A DNA stretch of 53,621 nt, taken from the NCBI GenBank assembly GCA_027575805.1, contig JANBPU010000109.1, positions 1 through 53,621 of the forward strand, read 5' to 3'. Below the pieces are notes generated by a model. It was not told the DNA's origin. It saw only the letters and a program-made list of their open reading frames with translations, and ran no database searches. The number at the start of each line of letters is the position of its first letter. The stretch's first letter is position 1. Shown piece by piece: positions 1 to 11,192 of this stretch. A program made the translations under genes and the position numbers. Source of the stretch: Mycoemilia scoparia (Eukaryota > Kickxellomycota > Kickxellomycetes > Kickxellales > Kickxellaceae).

Positions 1-1289
1 TGATTGCCCTATAATAATTGGCAGATGCCAAAAGGCACCCTTCAAAAATTATTACACATATACTGAGATTATTTTTGAAGAGCCAATTTTTACCAGTAGG
101 CCAGTAGTTTCAACTTGCATATTGGTCAGCCTATTTTATCATTGATAATATTAATTTGGCCCTTCAAACATAACCTCCCATACAGGCTGTTTAGCCGACA
201 TCATTTATTCATAAATCAGTGGTATTTATCGCGTCATTGTTTGTAATGTGGGTATTTCCAGATCTAAAACGATCACATGTTGCTCTAAAAGGGAAATGTA
301 GAGAAAGATAAGATGGTCGTCGCATCACTAATCTTTCTTGCCTAGGCTTAGAGGATGATCAGACGTACAGAACGGTAGATCCGCCCTTCTAGTGCCTGCA
401 TCCTTTGTCCACGTGAGGAGGCCTTGGTGGCTATGGTGTCATTTCTAAATAGAATTGTTCATAATGCTTGGCTCCTGACAAATTCCTTCTCTTGCTTTCT
501 TTGTTGTATAAAACAAGCATTAGGGAAAATTTAACTGAGTCGGGCAAAACAAAGCCGCATGGGCGCTGCGGCTTGGTAAATATGGGCATTATGTAAAATA
601 GCAAGGTGCCACTGATCCTCTTGGCAGCATATGTTTGGAAATTTGGCATTGGGGCCTCAAAAGATGTTTCTACAGATGCCTAGTTTTCTATTGCTGGGGC
701 AAAGGAGTGCACAGCCGTGTATGTCGACTGTGTGGCAGAGCCATTTTGAGGCTGCGTATAGAAAAGCCTTGGAAACCCCCATTTGGGAAAATACCCGGAA
801 CAACAAGCAAGGCTGGGTGCTAATGCCTGCAGCACACGATATAACCACAACAAGGACAAGTAATGAGGCATTTGTCTGAGTGTACAGCCGAAGGGGTGGC
901 TGCGGTGCTCAACAAAGCAATTTTCTGAGTTTCTGAAAAGATGGCACAGTCACAGAGCCTGCACAAAGAATCTCATTTATGGGGAGGCGAGGATGTGCAA
1001 GTAGCATAAAGAATTCGGTTGCGTGCCCAAATGGGTGGATGACAACGAAGGATATCAGATTGTGCGAAAAGGAAGGTTGGCCCCAATCGCTGCAAAACAT
1101 TCGTTGGTGGTAGATGGTTTACACAGTTTTGATTGACCATCCATTCTATCACATCTGCCAAGCAAACTCGTCAAAGATGTGAGATCCTGTATTCAAAATC
1201 TTTTTATATAAAGCCAAAGTTTTGATCCAGTTTCATCATCCACTGTTTTTTGTTCCTTCTTCTTATTCGGCTTTTTAGAATACAATAGT
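1..1289. other. 5' intergenic region, no supported gene
   Basis: Open frames of up to about 85 codons occur on both strands around 430-1400, but they overlap each other in several frames, lack splice context and show no recognisable domain. I read the stretch as intergenic DNA ending in the promoter of the carrier gene that begins at 1290. Confidence 0.5.
1205..1212 (+). promoter_or_regulatory. TATA-like element upstream of the carrier gene
   Basis: A TATATAAA string lies about 80 bases before the ATG at 1290. The spacing suits a core promoter, but AT-rich DNA makes chance matches common. Confidence 0.3.
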
Positions 1290-3269
1290 ATGTCGATATT
1301 GCTGTACATGTACACCGCCACCAAGGTAAATGTCCTCTCCAAATAGCAGCCGGATTGCCTGCTTTGGTATACATACAGTCACACACCGTTCTAGCCAACA
1401 GCTCTGTCTAATGCCTTCTTATTCTATATCCATATGTAGGCGTTGGCCCAGGTGGTCATTATAGGACTCTTTGGCTACATATTTGCTCGCCAAGGCGTGC
1501 TCTCGAAAAACATGCTCAAGGTAAGCCGCCCCCTCCTCATATCCCATACATTTTTACATACTTGGTTGCTTGGCGCGCGTTACTGTCAGGCCCCCCAGGT
1601 CGCATGTCCCGCGCTCCTGCCTGATAAAGAAGTGCCAATTTTCATGCAGACACACAAACAAATTTATGCAATGAGCGTACACGTTGTCAAATGTATCAAC
1701 TAAAAGAGCTTCCTGCATCTGTATATATCTGTATAGAACCTTTCGGTTATGAACCTCAACTTATTCACGCCAGCTCTACTTTTTTCAAAGATGGTCGACA
1801 CTCTGAATCCAACCATGTTGCTGGAGCTCTGGACCGAGCCGGTCATATACATACTCTATGGATCAGCATCACTTTTGTGGACACGAGTGGGACGGAAGCT
1901 GCTCGGCATTCCAGGTGAATATGGCCGACTGCTGGATGTCGCCACCTTCTTTTCCAACACAAACACACTCCCCGTCTCGCTGATCAAGAGTATTGCAATG
2001 AGCAGTGGGGCCGCGTTCCTCTTCAATGGGCCGACAGACACCAAGGAGCAGGTTGCGGCGCGCGGAATTTCCTACGCAATGATCTTTGCTACCATGAACA
2101 ACATATTGCGGTGGAGTCTTGGTATGATATTGATGGGCGAGTCGTCGTCATCCCCAAGCGCACAGCAGAAAAAGTCATTGGCTCCACACTCAATCAACCC
2201 CAGTCCCAATATTAGCTACCCGTCCTCGGCAAATGGAAGTACCACAACTATACACAATCAGGGTCAGAGCGCTGTCGATCTTGGTGCCGAGCTCCTAGCA
2301 ATCCCCCACCAATCAAAGGACACCCAAGTGATAAATATTGACGAAAGAACAGGGCTTCTATCGCACAGCATGGGTGGCCCGTCGTCATATCGCTACCCTT
2401 CTTCTGACGATGATGACAACACCAGCGTAAGGACCAGCAGAAGCGACGGCACATTCTCGCCTATGTCTGGGGACCTTACAATGTTTGTTCCAACAAGAAC
2501 CACACCAACTCTGGCTTCACGGGTCAAGGGCGTTTTGAGATCAATTGCTTCTGGCATCAAATCTTGCCTCAACATGCCCGTCTACGCCATTCTTTTGGCA
2601 TTCGTCGTCATTTGCATCCCATCATTTCATGCAAAGTTCAAGAGCGCAGATTCCATATTCTACACACTGTGGTCAACAATTGATATGTGTGGCGATGCCT
2701 GTGTACCTATCGTCTTGATCTCTCTTGGTGGTCAGCTAGGAACAGTAAAGGCCAAGCACGAAAAGGCGCATTCTGCCGAAAACGAGGCCAATTCCTCCGG
2801 CGCTGTAGCAACAGCAGGAACCGCCGCCCCAACCACATCATCCGAACTTGCAGGTCAAGACGTTAATGGAAACGGCTATTCGGCTGTTCCTATGCCACTT
2901 GTCCGTGCCAACACAACAAACAATAGCTTTGTAAGCACATCGATTCAAAACCGCGGTGTCATACTAGTAATGACCGGAAGATTTTTGTTTGTTCCTACTA
3001 TTTCTGTTTGCGTCCTCTCGTTTTTGAGGATCTATCTGCCAAACGCAATTCCACTTTTGGCGGAAGATCCGGTGTTCATGCTGACCTTGCTTATCCTTTC
3101 GGCTACACCACCAGCCATCAACCTCATCACTGTGGCCCAAGCTACAGGCAAGTTCGAAGACGAGGCTGCATTGATTCTGTTGTGGAGCTATTTGTTTGGA
3201 ATAGCCATCATGGCTCTCGAGTTCTCTGGATTCTTGTGGCTCACAAACGTCCTTAAGTCGGTTGGTTAG
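1290..3269 (+). CDS. Auxin efflux carrier family membrane transporter (Ecm3-like)
   Basis: Model: join(1290..1325, 1440..1520, 1737..3269), 549 residues. Both introns are GT-AG and phase 0. The N-terminal half has helices at about residues 14-31 and 40-57, including the NLFTPALLFSK segment typical of AEC/PIN-like carriers. A long Ser/Thr/Asn-rich cytosolic loop follows at about 195-315 and again at about 370-410. The C-terminal half has a second helix set with LSATPPAINL and a final helix before the stop. This two-bundle plan with a long central loop is that of fungal ECM3/YNL095C-like proteins, thought to sit in the ER or other inner membranes. Substrate is not known from sequence. The start is chosen because the 12-codon first exon ends in a clean AAG|GTAAAT donor in phase with the next exon. 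Confidence 0.85.
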
Positions 3270-3300
3270 AAATAACAATAATAATATGTTTATTCATAGG

Positions 3301-3322
3301 TGTGTGTGTGTGTATGTGTGTG
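3301..3322. repeat. (TG)n dinucleotide repeat
   Basis: About eleven TG units with one TA interruption, just after the stop codon of the carrier gene, probably in its 3' untranslated region. Confidence 0.9.
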
Positions 3323-3798
3323 CCCTCATCACCATCACTACTACTAACTACTATACTACTACTCTCACATTTCTATAAACCCTCATTTGTAAATTATAGC
3401 ATTGATTTACCATCACCACATATACTCCATTTAAAAACTTTTTGGTTTTTGTTGTTTTGCATTTGCTGCTATTAATCAAAAATATATTATTTACGTCTTT
3501 AGTGTAAACCTTAACTAACAGCACATACACAATTATCTAGCAAAATCCGAATTCTAGGTTAAAAGCTTTTTTCCACACTGATATTTCGTTTTGGTTCCAG
3601 GATGGTCCACCCGATTTGTATAAATCCCAAAAGGGGGAGCCGGTTTCTCTCACCAAAGCCGAAACTATCAAATTTGAATGAGGCACACATACTTCACGGC
3701 GGATGCAAAATACATGTGGAATAAATCCATACATTTGCTTTACTGTGCCCAACTTGCCTAATATAGTATAATGAAGCTAGGCTTTTAATAAGAACTGT

Positions 3799-3812
3799 GG
3801 GGGGGGGGGGGG
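3799..3812. repeat. Poly-G run of 14
   Basis: Fourteen consecutive G residues in otherwise AT-rich intergenic DNA. This may be a true homopolymer or a length-uncertain sequencing position. Confidence 0.9.
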
Positions 3813-4086
3813 AGGAGTATTAAAACAACAAACCATACATGATTCTGAGCAGTTTCCATCTGTTTTTTTCTCGAGAGAGTGAGAAACCAAATTCAATAGT
3901 CGTGGCCTGATGATGTCAACAAGGTTAGAACAAACCAAATCCACCCATAACCTAGGGCCTTTATACACATAGCCATTAATAGTGTTGGTACGATGGATAT
4001 GATGTGGTTCTTCGCATACCACTCATCACCCTAACGCCCAATATTAACGAACACTATCATTCCCTAGCCTAGACATTTAAGATACC

Positions 4087-4297
4087 ATGAGAATTGGTTT
4101 GGGTATATTGCTGACAGGGCTCCTTTTGGCCTCGTCATTGAAAAAGAAGTCGCTCTCTACCTCAGGGCGCTTGGCTGCGACGTTTGTAGGCCTCGGGACC
4201 TTTACTAACGACAACCTAATGTTTACTAGCACTCTATTGATATTCTTTATATCATCATCTTTTTGGACCAAGGTAAATTGTGTTGTATTATATAGCG

Positions 4298-4330
<33 letters not shown>

Positions 4331-5419
4331 ACAGTAGCAACAGAGGAGCCTGCTAGGCTATAAAGTATGACTGTTCTCGTCTATTATGCTGACCACAAGG
4401 GGTTCTTTCTGTATTATTTCGCAATGTAGTATGGCGCTAGCATAAAGAAAAAGATTGATGCCGACTATGTGGAGGGTGGTCAGAGGAATGCAGCCCAGGT
4501 TCTGTGCAACGGGCTAATCGGGACCCTCATATCCATCTACTACCAGACTCAGTTTGATGGGATGTCACCCAAGGATATGACAAAAGAACAAAACAAGCTA
4601 GCCTTGCTACTGATGTGGGCTAATATTGGATTTTACGCCTGCTGTGCTGCAGATACTGTAAGTTTTGCATTTTGTGGATATACATATATATAAAAGACTA
4701 ATGGATGATGACTTGCGCCTATTGACACTGTTTTGTGGTTATGGTTGGCTGTGCATTTGCTTTAGTGGGGAAGCGAATTGGGAACACTAAGTCAGTCTTG
4801 GCCAGTCCTCATCACCAGCTTTAAAAGTGTGCCACCAGGTACTAATGGTGGCATCAGTAAGCTGGGCCTCATGGCTTCATTTGCTGGCGGTGCTGCGGTG
4901 GGTCTGGCTGCTGATGTGTTTTTGATTACTCAGTATTTTGCTGAGTACAAATCCCGGGCTTTGCCTCGTATTCCATATAACATGGTTGCTTCATTCGTTG
5001 GCCTGGCTGGGTCCTTAGTAAGCTGTCTAAACGTATAAAAATGCTTATGTGTGACTGTGTCTATTTGGTGGTAAGGCACCAGGGTGTCTAAAATGTTGTC
5101 ACATCCTATGTTTGCTGTAGATCGACTCTCTTCTGGGTGCAGTGCTCCAGGCATCTTATCTTACTAAGGACCACAAGGTTGCGCTCAACAAGACTGACGA
5201 CGAAGATAGGCTGATATCAGGAACCCCAATTTTGACGAACAATCAGGTAACTAACGCGATTTGAACGATGCATTTATCCTTTTATATTCTTGGATGCGGG
5301 GCTCCTGGCGATCAATTATACTGATATTGCTATATAATTGTGCATAGGTCAACGTTTTGGCATCCATATCAACTACAATTTTATCAGGATTTATTTCCTA
5401 CTTCTTGTTTGGTTTGTAA
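4087..5419 (+). CDS. TMEM19 / DUF92 family integral membrane protein
   Basis: Model: join(4087..4272, 4430..4657, 4766..5017, 5121..5246, 5348..5419), 287 residues, all four introns GT-AG and phase 0. The conserved DUF92 core is visible: [15 protein letters not shown], then [20 protein letters not shown], the [11 protein letters not shown] block joined across intron 2, and [16 protein letters not shown]. Several hydrophobic helices surround these blocks. The family includes animal TMEM19, of unknown function, and plant VTE6, a phytyl-phosphate kinase. The glycine-rich GTNGGIS motif and the DADY segment are the most conserved parts. In a fungus without chlorophyll a polyprenyl-phosphate substrate is a guess only. 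Length is slightly below animal TMEM19 (about 336). Confidence 0.88.
4298..4343. repeat. (AGC/AGT)n trinucleotide repeat in intron 1
   Basis: About fifteen CAG/TAG-type triplets inside the first intron of the TMEM19-like gene, 25 bases past the donor. It creates spurious serine or leucine runs in other frames. Confidence 0.9.
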
Positions 5420-5977
5420 AAGGCAGAGAGCTTGTTTTCTGCTGTGGCTGTACGACATTCTAATAAACTCAAACTTCCTACTCTCTTTTGATCGACGCCT
5501 AATAAACGTGACAAGATTTACGCGAGTTTTGGTATTTTCTTTCAAAGGTTCTGTTGGCTGTGAAGCTACCAGCCTATTGGTTCTAAAAGGGGATTATTTA
5601 GTGCGATGATCATAATGCCAGTGATTGAAGAGGCGTTCCAACTGTTTTGAAGGGTGTGGCCCAAGTGCCTAGAAGACGGCGCGTGAGTGTGACGGAGTGT
5701 GCTTGGCGGGCTCTCTATGGCTGCCTTGCTCTTTCAAGGGGCAGGACAATGGGTACACTCATTCATGCTAATACGAAGGCTGATCCTCTGCTGGCCTACT
5801 TTTAATTGCAATGCCATGCAAAAAACAAAAACTGTCAATTTCGATTTTACTGCAAATCTATCCCCCCTTGCATTTAAATCAATCTTTCTTTCTTGTCTTT
5901 TTCAACAATTCTGTTTAGCTTGAGCTTTGTTTCAAAATAAGAAACCCATTTCAGCTCCTTTTCCACTTCTTTTCGCA
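5420..5977. other. Intergenic region upstream of galactokinase
   Basis: It contains the 3' flank of the DUF92 gene and the galactokinase promoter. I see no clear CGG-N11-CCG Gal4-type site and no supported gene. Confidence 0.5.
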
Positions 5978-7810
5978 ATGTCAACGATCAGTACTGAGTA
6001 CGGTCAAGGGCCATTCAAACTTATGTCTACGCACAATACGACCTATCATTGTGATTTATTGCCTATACGAATAGAACAGCATACCATATAAGTCTGCGCT
6101 CTTTCTTTGTTGTATAGGGATAAACGCCACAAGGCCTTGATACTCCAATTCAATGCGTTGTTTGGAACATTTCCCGACTTTATCGCTCGAGCTCCCGGCC
6201 GTGTCAACATTATTGGCGAGCACATAGACTACTGTGGTCTTCCGGTGTTCCCAATGGCTATTGAGTGCGACTGCCTGATTGCCGTGAAGGCCAGCGACAG
6301 CGATTCTATGGTAAAGCTCCACAACGTCAACAACAAAAAGTATGAGTCATGCGAGTTTGAATATTCCCCGAGTGACGTTGTCGAAATCAACACCAAAGAA
6401 CACAAATGGTCAAACTATTTCAAGTGTGGGTACAAGGTATGACTTCATGCACCTGATTTCTATTATTTCCTTGTAGTACAAATGCATGGATAAGGACATT
6501 TTACATGACATTTGAATCTATATTTATACCCCCATGTATAGGGTGCTATAGAAGCGATTGGCAACATCAATCCGAAAGGAATGCTTTGTCTGCTAGATGA
6601 AAATATCCCACCCGGTGCTGGTCTTTCCAGTTCATCAGCGCTTGTATGCTGTGCCACTCTTGCGACCATGAGAGCAAATGGTAAAGTTTTGGCTGACGAG
6701 GAAATAGTCAAGACTGCAGTGGCAAGTGAACGATATGTTGGTGTAAATGGAGGAGGGTAGGTGGTGATGCCATTAATCTCATATACATATGCATTTTTGC
6801 ATTAATTGACTGGCCGTCTTCATTGGATTGTACAAAGCTGCTAACTTTATTTTCCTTTTGTGCGATACCATGCCAACAGAATGGATCAAACTTGTAGCAT
6901 TATGGCCAAGCAAGGTGCAGCACTGTTTATCGAATTCCAGCCAAGACTTCAAGTGGTAGAGACCCTGTTCCCCAAAACATCTCCTGGAATTTGTTTTATC
7001 GTTGCTGATACCATGGTAGTGTCCGATAAAGCCGTGACCGCACCTTTCTGCTATAATCTGCGCGTTGTCGAGACTAGGGTAGGTGCACTGATTCTTGCTA
7101 AGCATCTCGGCGTTTATGACCACCCTGCCTGTCGGGGTGCTGATCCGCTGACCTATAAAGGGGTCATGGATACATATTTTGACGTCTATGGAGATTTCTC
7201 CAAAGATGAAAAGAATACTGTGGGATTGTGGATTAAGAAACTTAAGGAGATGATAGAGGCTATTGAGGATGCCTTCGATCAATTCCCTGAAGGATACACG
7301 CTCGAGGAGATGGCTGGCTGCTTGGATATGACCCCTGCTCAGCTTAAAATAAAGATATCAGCCGATCGCTTTCCTGTCAAAGCAGAGCGTTTTCAGCTTT
7401 TGAAGCGAGCACGCCATGTCTACAATGAGGCATTGAGGGTCGTTCGATTCCGTCAAGTATGTGATGCATTCAACAAGCAATCTCAGACATCTGATACATC
7501 GGTGCTTGGACAACTTGGTGATCTAATGAACGAAAGTCAGGACTCGTGCAGGGATTTATATGACTGCTCATGCCCAGAAATTGATGAGCTATGTAGTATC
7601 GCTCGTGGCGAGGGCTCTCTAGGATCCAGGCTTACTGGAGCTGGGTGGGGTGGCTGCACAGTCCACCTGATCCTTGACAATCAGATATCTGACTTTATCT
7701 CGGCAATAAAGGATAAGTTTTACAAAAAGAAGTACCCCAATCTTACAGAGGATCAACTTGACCAAGCCATATTTGCCACAAGACCAGGAAGCGGTGCCGT
7801 GATTATGTGA
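5978..7810 (+). CDS. Galactokinase / N-acetylgalactosamine kinase (GALK2-like)
   Basis: GHMP-family sugar kinase that phosphorylates C1 of galactose or GalNAc, first step of the Leloir pathway, cytosolic. Exons: 5978..5997 (uncertain), 6118..6436, 6542..6756, 6880..7810; about 435 residues. Diagnostic motifs are GRVNIIGEHIDYCG (galactokinase signature), PPGAGLSSSSAL (GHMP ATP-binding loop) and the C-terminal GSRLTGAGWGGCTVHL. The IDYCG and PMAIE context is closer to human GALK2 and yeast GAL1/GAL3 than to GALK1. The catalytic motifs are intact, so it should be an active kinase rather than a Gal3-type sensor. The first exon donor is weak: GTACGG at 5998 and GTCTAC at 6025 both give the right phase, so the first 7 to 16 residues are uncertain. 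Confidence 0.92.
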
Positions 7811-8127
7811 CATCATCACCAGCTGCTGATGTGGTTTATTAGCCAAACCCCGTGCTTTGGCTTATTTTACCTTTTCTATACTTATTTTATGATGTTTGTA
7901 TGAATTAAATAAACTTGTATTTGTAATATTTTGAAAAAGCTGTGTGTTTAGTACTTTCTGATTTGTTTTGACCGTTGCAATGTGTGTTGTTTTAATAAAA
8001 CCCATTTATTATACCCCATAACAACAACCATATTTACAAAAAAGTCTTTGAAGAAAAAACAGTGCTTAAATGTTTTTTCCAATGACCGAGATCAAATGCT
8101 CATTATTACCCAGAAATATCTCTAGCT
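7811..8127. other. Short intergenic region, no gene seen
   Basis: AT-rich spacer with an AATAAA-like polyadenylation context near 7905-7915 after galactokinase, then the presumed promoter of the STN1-like gene. Confidence 0.5.
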
Positions 8128-9506
8128 ATGAATAGATGGACAAAAGCTCTCTTAGGAACTTCAGTTAGACTGTTTTTGGGTCATATTTATTGCTCGAAAT
8201 GCATTCAATATGGACCAAATGAGAAAGATCAAGGCCAGTTTTATCAGCTCGATTTGTATACTAATAGTGATGGTGATGATGATGATGATGAAACATTCAC
8301 ATGCACTTTGCAATACGACACGTTGAGGCAAGTTGATTAATTGGTGACCGTTAGGATCGGATCATATCAAGTGTGTCAACTTTGTGGCAAAATTTTAGTA
8401 TGGATTGTCTAATACTTGAATTGTTTTATAGAATATATGGGATGGTCATTTATGACTTGGAGAAAGAAGGTGATGGCGATATCACTGTATTTTTTATTGG
8501 TAAGATTATATTTTCAATGTTATTAGAGCCTACGAAAAATTATACATCCTATCCAACAGCACTTTGTTGAATTGCCTTCAACTTTTCAGATGACGGAACT
8601 GGTGTGCTTCCGGTGAGAGTCAATTCTGGAGCCACAAGAGAAGAGAAGGCAAAAGTCCAAATAATAAATAAACGGATAAGGGAGCAAGAAGCTTTAGGAT
8701 CTGGAAAAGGAATAAAAGGAGCCCTGGTCGAAGTGACAGGAAAATTAATGCCATTTGACAACTTAATGAAGGAAAAATTGCTGGGAGATGTCAACAAGGG
8801 GGAAGGAAGCCGCCATTTTTTAGAGTGTCAGAGGTAAGGGGCCATCTTTTTTGCAAAAGAAACTACAATGACATATCCGAATATATAATGACTGAAAATA
8901 TTTAATACCTCGATGGCATCTAGTATAAACTTCAAACAAGACAGTATATATGACATACTTCGCAGCCTGGAAATCGAGAAGATCTACAGAAATGTCTATT
9001 TTCGCGAAGTCTTTTCGAAATCAAATGGAGTTGTGTGCTCAAGTCCCCTAAATCTTCACAATGCTAACTCTGGTAGCCATCAAAGCGAAAGGACAACTCC
9101 AACAATCCCACAAGCAACTCCAATTTCATTGAGGGTAGATTCTGGAGCATTTGATGTCTCCATTTCACAGAATGAAGGTAACCACGAGATAGATATTTCT
9201 GCATCCGAATCGTGGGTAGAGCCGACTCCAGTGCTGAAGCAGAAAAAGAGACCTCGCTCTAAAGAATCTATAGCTGCACATCGAGATAAGTCCTATAGAA
9301 ACAGTTTAAGCATTGAAGAGGCTCCAAATGGTCCTTCGTGCAATTCAAAGAGAGTCAAGGTGGATATTGCTCATAATGGTGCATCCCATATGGCTGATAG
9401 TCAAAGGAAGGAGAAAGAAACCAGCAAACGAGAATCATTTGAAGAACACACTCCTCAAGATTTCGATATTGACGACCTTTTAGCTGATATAGAATATGAA
9501 CAGTAA
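8128..9506 (+). CDS. Probable CST telomere-capping subunit STN1 (OB-fold protein)
   Basis: Model: join(8128..8327, 8432..8499, 8590..8833, 8924..9506), 364 residues. STN1 binds single-stranded telomeric DNA with TEN1 and CTC1/CDC13 and helps polymerase alpha fill in. An OB-fold is readable: SVRLFLGHIY (first strand), then LRIYGMVIYDLEKE joined across intron 1, the IDDGTGVLPV turn created by joining exons 2 and 3, and a late GALVEVTGKL strand. After the fold comes EIEKIYRNVYF, matching the segment following the OB-fold in animal STN1. The remaining about 180 residues look disordered, with a basic KQKKRPRSK stretch and an acidic hydrophobic end (DFDIDDLLADIE). Intron 1 needs a GC donor; the other two are GT-AG. 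The usual cysteine after DDGTGV is absent. Another OB-fold protein cannot be excluded. Confidence 0.62.
8269..8290. repeat. (GAT)n repeat coding an Asp run
   Basis: Triplet repeat inside exon 1 of the STN1-like gene giving a short aspartate tract, probably in a surface loop of the OB-fold. Confidence 0.85.
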
Positions 9507-9786
9507 AATATTTTTAAACATAATATTTAATTTCATATTTTTAATAAACATATATTGTATTTTGTAGATAAGATTGATGGACAAAAAATAGAAACACGAA
9601 TGATAGATTGTGCGTGTGTAAATATGTAGGGATAAACGTAAATTTTATATACGGTGAACAGGGAAAATAATACTATAATGTGAAGCGACCTGTTATGGTG
9701 CAGCAACGATTTGGTTACGGGTATGTTATGTATCTGGTGAGTTAACTGGAAAATCCTATGTGTGAAGCAGAGCACCGGGCCAGAAA

Positions 9787-11192
9787 TTACATATCCTTGA
9801 AGTAAGGATGGAGAAGGGCTTGTTTAGCGGAAATACGGTGTGCAGGATTATATATCAACATTTTCTATTCATATTATCGAAAATATAGTTAGATTGATTT
9901 GTGGCATGAATAAAGCAAATAAAGCTAACAAGCATTCGAATACTATGTGTGTTTTTACCTGAAGTAGATCAATGCCAAGAGGATCGAGCTTTGGAAGCAA
10001 AGTGCTTAGATTTTGAGGAGACCACCGAGGGAATGTAGGCTTGTAGTCTGGGAGAGACTTAACATCAGGCCAGATTTCTTCGGTAGGAGTTCCCAAGATA
10101 CTATAGTGTTTGTATAGAGTCATCAGCATTAGTCCATTTCAATTTCGATGCTTTGATAGAGAAAATACAAGCTATTAAAACATGTTGTTTACCGGAAGAT
10201 CTTGAAAAGCTCGTCAATTTCTGAATCACCTGGGAATAGGGGACGGCGTTGGACCATTTCAGCAAAGATGCACCCAACACTCCAGATGTCCATGCCAACA
10301 GAGTAGTGTCGTGATCCCATTAGAATCTCTGGAGAGCGATACCACAGAGTAACAACCTATACAAAAATATATAATCAGTTTAGCAGCTATTAGCTTCGAT
10401 AACTAAGTGAAATGTTTTGAATTATATGCATTGGGGTATGGCAAAGAAAATCACCCCATACATACTTCATGGGTATAGACACGCAGAGGAACACCGAATG
10501 TTCTCCCAAGACCAAAGTCAGCAAGTTTAAGCATACCAGACTGGTCGATAAGCAGATTTTGAGGTTTAAGGTCACGATGGAGTACTCGGTGTGAGTGGCA
10601 GAATGCAACACCCTTTATTAATTGGTGCATGTAGCTCTAAAATAAGCATCCCGCAAATGTTAATTATGTTTGCATTAAAAACATATATATATATGTCAAT
10701 CAAGGACCCAGCAGGAACTTTGTTGTGGCTTCTTCATTACAATAACTAACCTTGACTTGGGCTGGCGGTAATCCATGGGGGGCCGTCGAGTCCATATACT
10801 TCTTGAGATCCATATCAAGGAATTCAAACACCAAATAAAGCTTGGCATCGCTGTGGACAATATCCAACAGTCTGTATCAATAACAATATTTATACAAACA
10901 CACCATACAACCTTCTGTTAGAGAGCGCTGGATAGCATGGGCAAAGCTAGGCTAGTAGACAGAGTAGTACAGTGCAGTTAATAGTGTTGGCCTACCGAAC
11001 AATATTCTCATGCTGCAATTCCTTTAAAATTGAGATTTCGCGGATAGCAGTGGAAGGCACACCTTCATCGTCAGCCTCTAATCGGATCTTCTTCATGGCA
11101 ACAATTTCGCCGGTTTCCTTGTCTCTGGCTTTATAGACAACACCGTATGTACCTTCACCAACTTTATCGATCTTTTGATAGCGTTCAGACAT
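9787..11192 (-). CDS. cdc2: Cyclin-dependent kinase 1 (Cdc2/Cdc28)
   Basis: Model: complement(join(9787..9864, 9959..10100, 10193..10356, 10466..10636, 10751..10871, 10996..11192)), 290 residues, five GT-AG introns. It is the main mitotic cyclin-dependent kinase. Visible: glycine loop GEGTYG (12-17) with the inhibitory Thr15/Tyr16 pair, catalytic Lys34, PSTAIRE helix (46-52), HRDLKPQN (126-133), DFG (146-148), activation-loop YTHE with Thr161 as the expected CAK site, and WYRSPEIL. The segment after DFG reads LGRTFG where most family members have LAR-A-FG. The C terminus (HPYFKDM) is short as usual. It is convergent with the STN1-like gene, stops 280 bases apart. The full kinase fold rules out a pseudogene. 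Confidence 0.97.

Larger units (their letters stand above)
3270..4086. other. Intergenic region with simple repeats
   Basis: The stretch lies between two plus-strand genes. It holds a TG repeat, a 14-base G run and AT-rich DNA. Open frames at 3537-3752 and 3777-4022 (minus) are unrecognised and one spans the G run, so I do not call them. Confidence 0.5.

Noticed and set aside
631..1161. Overlapping open frames at the left end
   Set aside because: Several frames on both strands overlap, none has a recognisable motif or splice context; consistent with chance.
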